Shown here piece after piece: positions 5,657-8,675 of a DNA stretch of 8,675 nt (positions within the stretch are counted from its first letter, which is position 1; each line of letters begins with the position of its first letter). Location: positions 1-8,675 of the forward strand of contig JAQUMS010000031.1 in assembly GCA_028717985.1 (NCBI GenBank), written 5' to 3'. A program made the translations under genes and the position numbers. Below the pieces are notes generated by a model. The model ran no database searches. It had not been told where the DNA came from and worked only from the letters and a program-made list of their open reading frames with translations. This DNA is from Candidatus Omnitrophota bacterium. GTDB taxonomy: Bacteria; Omnitrophota; Gorgyraeia; Gygaellales; Profunditerraquicolaceae.

Positions 5657-6553
5657 TCACACGAGGCTTTTCCCCGTAAGGCGGTGATACGCTTCCAGGT
5701 ATTTCATGCTGGTCTTATTAATTATATCCTCGGGAAGACGCGGAGCGGGAGGCGTCTTATCCCAATGCAAACTCTCAAGATAATCACGAACGAACTGCTT
5801 ATCAAAACTCGGTTGAGACATCCCCGCTTTATATTCATCACGAGGCCAAAACCGGGATGAATCCGGCGTCAAAACCTCGTCTATAAGGATCACCTGGCCG
5901 TCCCCGGAGAAACCAAATTCAAATTTCGTATCCGCAATAATTATACCTTTTTCACGGGCAAACTCCGTCGCCTTCCGGTAAACGGCGATACTCTTCTCTT
6001 TCAACTGAGCGGTAACCTCCTTACCCACGGCATTTATAACATACTCTTCCGTAACATTAATATCATGCCCTTTATCTTCCTTCGTTGACGGCGTAAATAC
6101 CGGTTCCGGCAGAATTTCCGATTCGGAAAGCCCGGCAGGAAGCTTAATGCCGCATACAGACTGGCTTTTCTTATATTCTTTCCACGCTGAACCGGAAATA
6201 TACCCGCGAACGACACACTCTACAGGAATAGGCCGCGTTTTTTTTACCAGCATGGAACGGCCTCGCACAGTATCCGAATATTTACTAAGTTCGGGAGGAT
6301 ACAAAGAAACATCATCTGTTATCAAATGATGCGGCGTGATCATTTTAATAAGCTCAAACCAGAAAATTGAAAGCTGTGTCAAAACATCGCCTTTATGCGG
6401 GATGCCGTTAGGCAACACAACATCAAAACATGAAATCCGGTCGGTAGACACGATCAGAAGAGAATCGCCCAGGTCATACACATCCCGGACTTTCCCCCTC
6501 CGGAATAATTTTAAATCTTTAAAATCGGTAACCAGAACTATATCTTTTTTCAT
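5657..6553 (-). CDS. purC: Phosphoribosylaminoimidazole-succinocarboxamide synthase (SAICAR synthase)
   Basis: ATP-dependent ligase of de novo purine synthesis that joins CAIR and aspartate to form SAICAR. At 298 residues it belongs to the longer type seen in yeast Ade1 and many bacteria, rather than the roughly 240-residue E. coli type. Motifs in order: GKVRDVYD (20-27), STDRISCFDVV (36-46), VECVVRGYISGSAWKEY (111-127), FTPSTKE (153-159), HDINVTEE (163-170), IIADTKFEFGF (205-215), IDEVLTPDSSRFWP (224-237) and QPSFDKQFVRDYL (247-259). All nucleotide, CAIR and metal sites appear intact, so it should be active. The ATG lies 2 bp after the pckG stop codon with only a poorly placed GGA upstream, pointing to coupled translation. 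No other pur gene is in the window, so the purine pathway is scattered here. Confidence 0.97.
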   Translation of the reverse strand: MKKDIVLVTDFKDLKLFRRGKVRDVYDLGDSLLIVSTDRISCFDVVLPNGIPHKGDVLTQLSIFWFELIKMITPHHLITDDVSLYPPELSKYSDTVRGRSMLVKKTRPIPVECVVRGYISGSAWKEYKKSQSVCGIKLPAGLSESEILPEPVFTPSTKEDKGHDINVTEEYVINAVGKEVTAQLKEKSIAVYRKATEFAREKGIIIADTKFEFGFSGDGQVILIDEVLTPDSSRFWPRDEYKAGMSQPSFDKQFVRDYLESLHWDKTPPAPRLPEDIINKTSMKYLEAYHRLTGKSLV

Positions 6554-6555
6554 AT

Positions 6556-8391
6556 TTATTTCGTTCCGCGTACGGTATCCGGCTTTCTCTCTGAGCCCCG
6601 TTCCAGCCTCGATTTTAACGCCTCGTATTCATTCCATAATTCTTTAGGAAGTTTGTTTTTAAATTGTTTAAAGAATTTGCTTATCCCATCTAATTCGACG
6701 AGCCAATCCTTATTATTAACAACCAGAAGTTTCTCCAAAACACCGGATTTCAACTGCAGGCCTGTTAAATCTATGTCTTGCGCGCGAGGGATAAACCCTA
6801 TCGGGGTTTTAACCGCATCAACCTCATTATCACAGCGGGAAAGTATCCATTCCAAAACACGCAGATTTTCCCGGTATCCGGGCCATAGAAATTTTCCATT
6901 TTCATCAATCCTGAACCAGTTTACGTGAAAAATCTTAGGCGCGCGTTTAATCCGTTTTGCCATATCGAGCCAATGACGAAAATATTCAGCCATATCATAC
7001 CCGCAAAACGGAAGCATAGCCATAGGATCGCGCCGTACCTCCCCCAATTTTCCGTATTGGGCCGCGGTACGTTCCGAAGCCATCGTAGCGCCGACAAAAA
7101 CGCCGTGCTGCCAATTAAAAGATTCGTATACAAGAGGAGCGAGATACTGCCTTCTCCCGCCGAAAATTATCGCCGAAATAGGAACACCATGATGCTGCTC
7201 CAAACGGTAAGAAATAGTGGGACATTGAATTAAAGGCGCCGTAAATCTGGCATTCGGGTGCGCGGCCAAAACAGGCTCGCCATGATTATCCGACATACCG
7301 GGTTTCCATTGCAATCCCTGCCAATTTATACCCCGAGACGGCACGTCGCCATCCGAACCTTCCCACCACACGGTACCATCCTGTTTCAACAGCACATTGG
7401 TATAAATCGTGTTCTTTTTAATGGTCTCAACCATCGAAGGATTAGAAGTAGAATTTGTACCGGGAGCAACACCAAAGAATCCTGTTTCAGGATTAATCGC
7501 CCACAAAGAACCATCGGAATCCACGCGCATCCACGAAATATCATCTCCTACCGTCCATATCCTATAGCCTTTTCTGCGCAATCCTTCAGGAGGAATAAGC
7601 ATAGCAAGATTCGTTTTCCCGCAGGCACTGGGAAACGCGGCTGCGATATATTTAATCCTGCCGTTAGGCTCTTCAATACCCATGATCAACATATGCTCCG
7701 CGAACCATTTTTCTTTTTTGGCCATGTAACTTGCCAGCCGCAATCCCAGGCATTTTTTTCCCAAAAGAACATTCCCGCCGTATCCGGAACCCACGCTCCA
7801 GATCGTATTATCCTCGGGAAAATGGAGAATAAGTCTCCTATTTACGTCAAGGTCGGCGATTGAATGAAGGCATTTTGTGTATTTATTTTCTTTTTCCAGC
7901 TGTCTGATAACATCAATACCGACACGGGTCATGATCATCATATTCAGCACGACATACCGGGAATCCGTAAGTTCAACGCCGATTTTGCTGAACGGAGACC
8001 CCACGGGCCCCATGGAAAAAGGAATAACATACATATTCCTTCCCTTCATAGATCCTTTAAAAAACTCCCTGGCTTTTTTATATGCCGCTTCAGGAGACAT
8101 CCAGTTATTCGTAGGCCCAACATCTTCTTTTTTCCTGGAACAAATATACGTCAGATGCTCAGTCCGCGCGACATCATTTATATTCGTCCGGTGCAGGTAA
8201 CAACCCGGTAAAACATCCTGGTTCAACGGGATTAATTCACCCGCAGTAACCGCTTCTTTTTCCAGTTTTGACTTCTGCTCCTGAGAACCGTCGACTAAAA
8301 TAATAGCGTCGGGATCACAAAGATGAGCCATTTTGATAACCCAGTCTTTTAAAGCTTTATTACGGGTAGCAAACTTATATTTTTTATCCAT
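6556..8391 (-). CDS. pckG: GTP-dependent phosphoenolpyruvate carboxykinase
   Basis: Interconverts oxaloacetate plus GTP with phosphoenolpyruvate, GDP and CO2, linking the C4 acid pool to gluconeogenesis or running anaplerotically. The 611-residue length fits the GTP class. Motifs: ARTEHLTYICS with substrate Arg77 (76-85), GSGYGGN (201-207) followed by Lys212/Lys213, His233 near the Mn site, the P-loop AAFPSACGKTNLAM (251-264) with the reactive Cys257, Lys259 and Thr260, GDDISWMR (282-289), NPETGFFGVAPGT (300-312), FGGRRQYLAPL (410-420) and the mobile-lid region GVFVGATMASERTAA (430-444). Guanine-site aromatics are Phe493 in NWFR, Phe501, and Tyr506 in WPGYREN, where the well-known vertebrate enzymes have Phe. 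No gaps or stops. The start overlaps the trxB 3' end by 8 bp and has no clear Shine-Dalgarno, which fits translational coupling to trxB. Confidence 0.98.
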   Translation of the reverse strand: MDKKYKFATRNKALKDWVIKMAHLCDPDAIILVDGSQEQKSKLEKEAVTAGELIPLNQDVLPGCYLHRTNINDVARTEHLTYICSRKKEDVGPTNNWMSPEAAYKKAREFFKGSMKGRNMYVIPFSMGPVGSPFSKIGVELTDSRYVVLNMMIMTRVGIDVIRQLEKENKYTKCLHSIADLDVNRRLILHFPEDNTIWSVGSGYGGNVLLGKKCLGLRLASYMAKKEKWFAEHMLIMGIEEPNGRIKYIAAAFPSACGKTNLAMLIPPEGLRRKGYRIWTVGDDISWMRVDSDGSLWAINPETGFFGVAPGTNSTSNPSMVETIKKNTIYTNVLLKQDGTVWWEGSDGDVPSRGINWQGLQWKPGMSDNHGEPVLAAHPNARFTAPLIQCPTISYRLEQHHGVPISAIIFGGRRQYLAPLVYESFNWQHGVFVGATMASERTAAQYGKLGEVRRDPMAMLPFCGYDMAEYFRHWLDMAKRIKRAPKIFHVNWFRIDENGKFLWPGYRENLRVLEWILSRCDNEVDAVKTPIGFIPRAQDIDLTGLQLKSGVLEKLLVVNNKDWLVELDGISKFFKQFKNKLPKELWNEYEALKSRLERGSERKPDTVRGTK

Positions 8392-8675
8392 GGTTTAAAA
8401 TACTCTGGTGTACGGAGTGTGCGGCCACAGCGCCATCTCCACAAGCGTTAATAACCTGATACAAAGTCTTCTGCCTGCAATCTCCGCAGGCATAGATATC
8501 ATTCCTCGACGTACTTAAATCACGCCCAGTAATTATAAAGCCGGTTTCGTCAATATTCAAATAGTTTTTTATAAACCCGGTATTCGGTTCAATGCCGACA
8601 AAAATAAAAACCCCTTCGCAGGGAAAATCGGTAATTTCGCCTGTTTTCACGTTTTTCAAGCGGGCTGATGAAACC
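8384..8675 (-). CDS. trxB: Thioredoxin reductase, C-terminal part (cut by window edge)
   Basis: NADPH:thioredoxin oxidoreductase, a flavoprotein that keeps thioredoxin reduced. Only the last 96 or so residues are in view; the frame runs open to the window edge (VSSARLKNVKTGE at the start of the visible part), so the gene begins outside. Recognisable parts are the end of the NADPH domain, GVFIFVGIEPNT, then the FAD-domain return with DIYACGDCRQKTLYQV and a following CGDGAVAA, which matches the family pattern of a GD near the FAD, an RQ-like contact and a terminal GDGAxAA helix. A TTG at 8659 could be mistaken for a start but lies inside the conserved domain. The redox CxxC and first Rossmann motif would lie to the right of the window. 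The TAA stop sits within the start of pckG (8-bp overlap). Confidence 0.92.
   Translation of the reverse strand, partial: VSSARLKNVKTGEITDFPCEGVFIFVGIEPNTGFIKNYLNIDETGFIITGRDLSTSRNDIYACGDCRQKTLYQVINACGDGAVAAHSVHQSILNHG

Noticed and set aside
6034..6216. 60-codon frame on the minus strand inside purC
   Set aside because: It is out of frame with the intact, fully motif-matched purC and has no sign of independent coding.
6921..7133. 70-codon frame on the minus strand inside pckG
   Set aside because: It is an alternative frame within conserved pckG sequence, with no ribosome-binding site or domain support.
7258..7863. 201-codon open frame on the plus strand
   Set aside because: It lies entirely antisense to the strongly conserved pckG coding region, and its translation shows no recognisable domain. 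Long antisense frames are common opposite such genes.
8384..8659. A complete 91-residue gene starting at TTG 8659
   Set aside because: The frame continues open to the window edge and the protein matches only the C-terminal part of thioredoxin reductase, so it is a partial gene.

Overview
All well-supported genes lie on the minus strand, so the window is best read from right to left as one long, tightly packed run: trxB (3' end only) -> pckG -> purC -> a multi-pass membrane flippase-like protein -> an 89-bp gap holding a structured repeat -> NYN/YacP-like nuclease -> metallo-beta-lactamase (MBL) fold hydrolase -> queH -> (possible mini-ORF) -> secreted hypothetical protein -> RsmB/NSUN-type m5C RNA methyltransferase -> secreted protein with 76-residue repeats. 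Several junctions overlap or nearly touch: trxB/pckG overlap by 8 bp, pckG/purC are 2 bp apart, and NYN/MBL overlap by 16 bp. This suggests co-transcription and translational coupling. I see no insertion sequence, phage gene, tRNA, rRNA or CRISPR array.

The right half (4678-8675) is metabolic. It holds the thioredoxin reductase C-terminus, a complete GTP-type phosphoenolpyruvate carboxykinase, a complete SAICAR synthase of the roughly 300-residue type, and a membrane protein of the lysylphosphatidylglycerol synthase/UPF0104 transmembrane family. The middle (1111-4588) is dominated by RNA-related families: a PIN-like NYN endonuclease, an RNase Z-like MBL protein, the tRNA queuosine enzyme QueH and an m5C methyltransferase. 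Two exported proteins of unknown function are interleaved at the left, at 2070-2678 and 145-1074.

The organism is a bacterium that exports proteins through Sec-type signal peptides. The DNA is moderately AT-rich by eye. Strong single-strand gene packing, GTP-type PEPCK and low-complexity LTxxQV-type repeat proteins would fit an uncultured lineage such as Omnitrophota or a neighbour. That placement is inference only; no marker here fixes the taxonomy.

The most unusual items are three. First, an array of 14-bp units between 4591 and 4667 (three direct, two inverted) can fold into a long hairpin ending just before the NYN start codon. Second, the exported repeat protein has a regular 76-residue period. 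Third, two small unexplained reading frames (2675-2728 and the left edge) look more coding-like than their annotation status suggests. Most of the rest is ordinary housekeeping sequence, and I do not see a clear new defence or mobile system.
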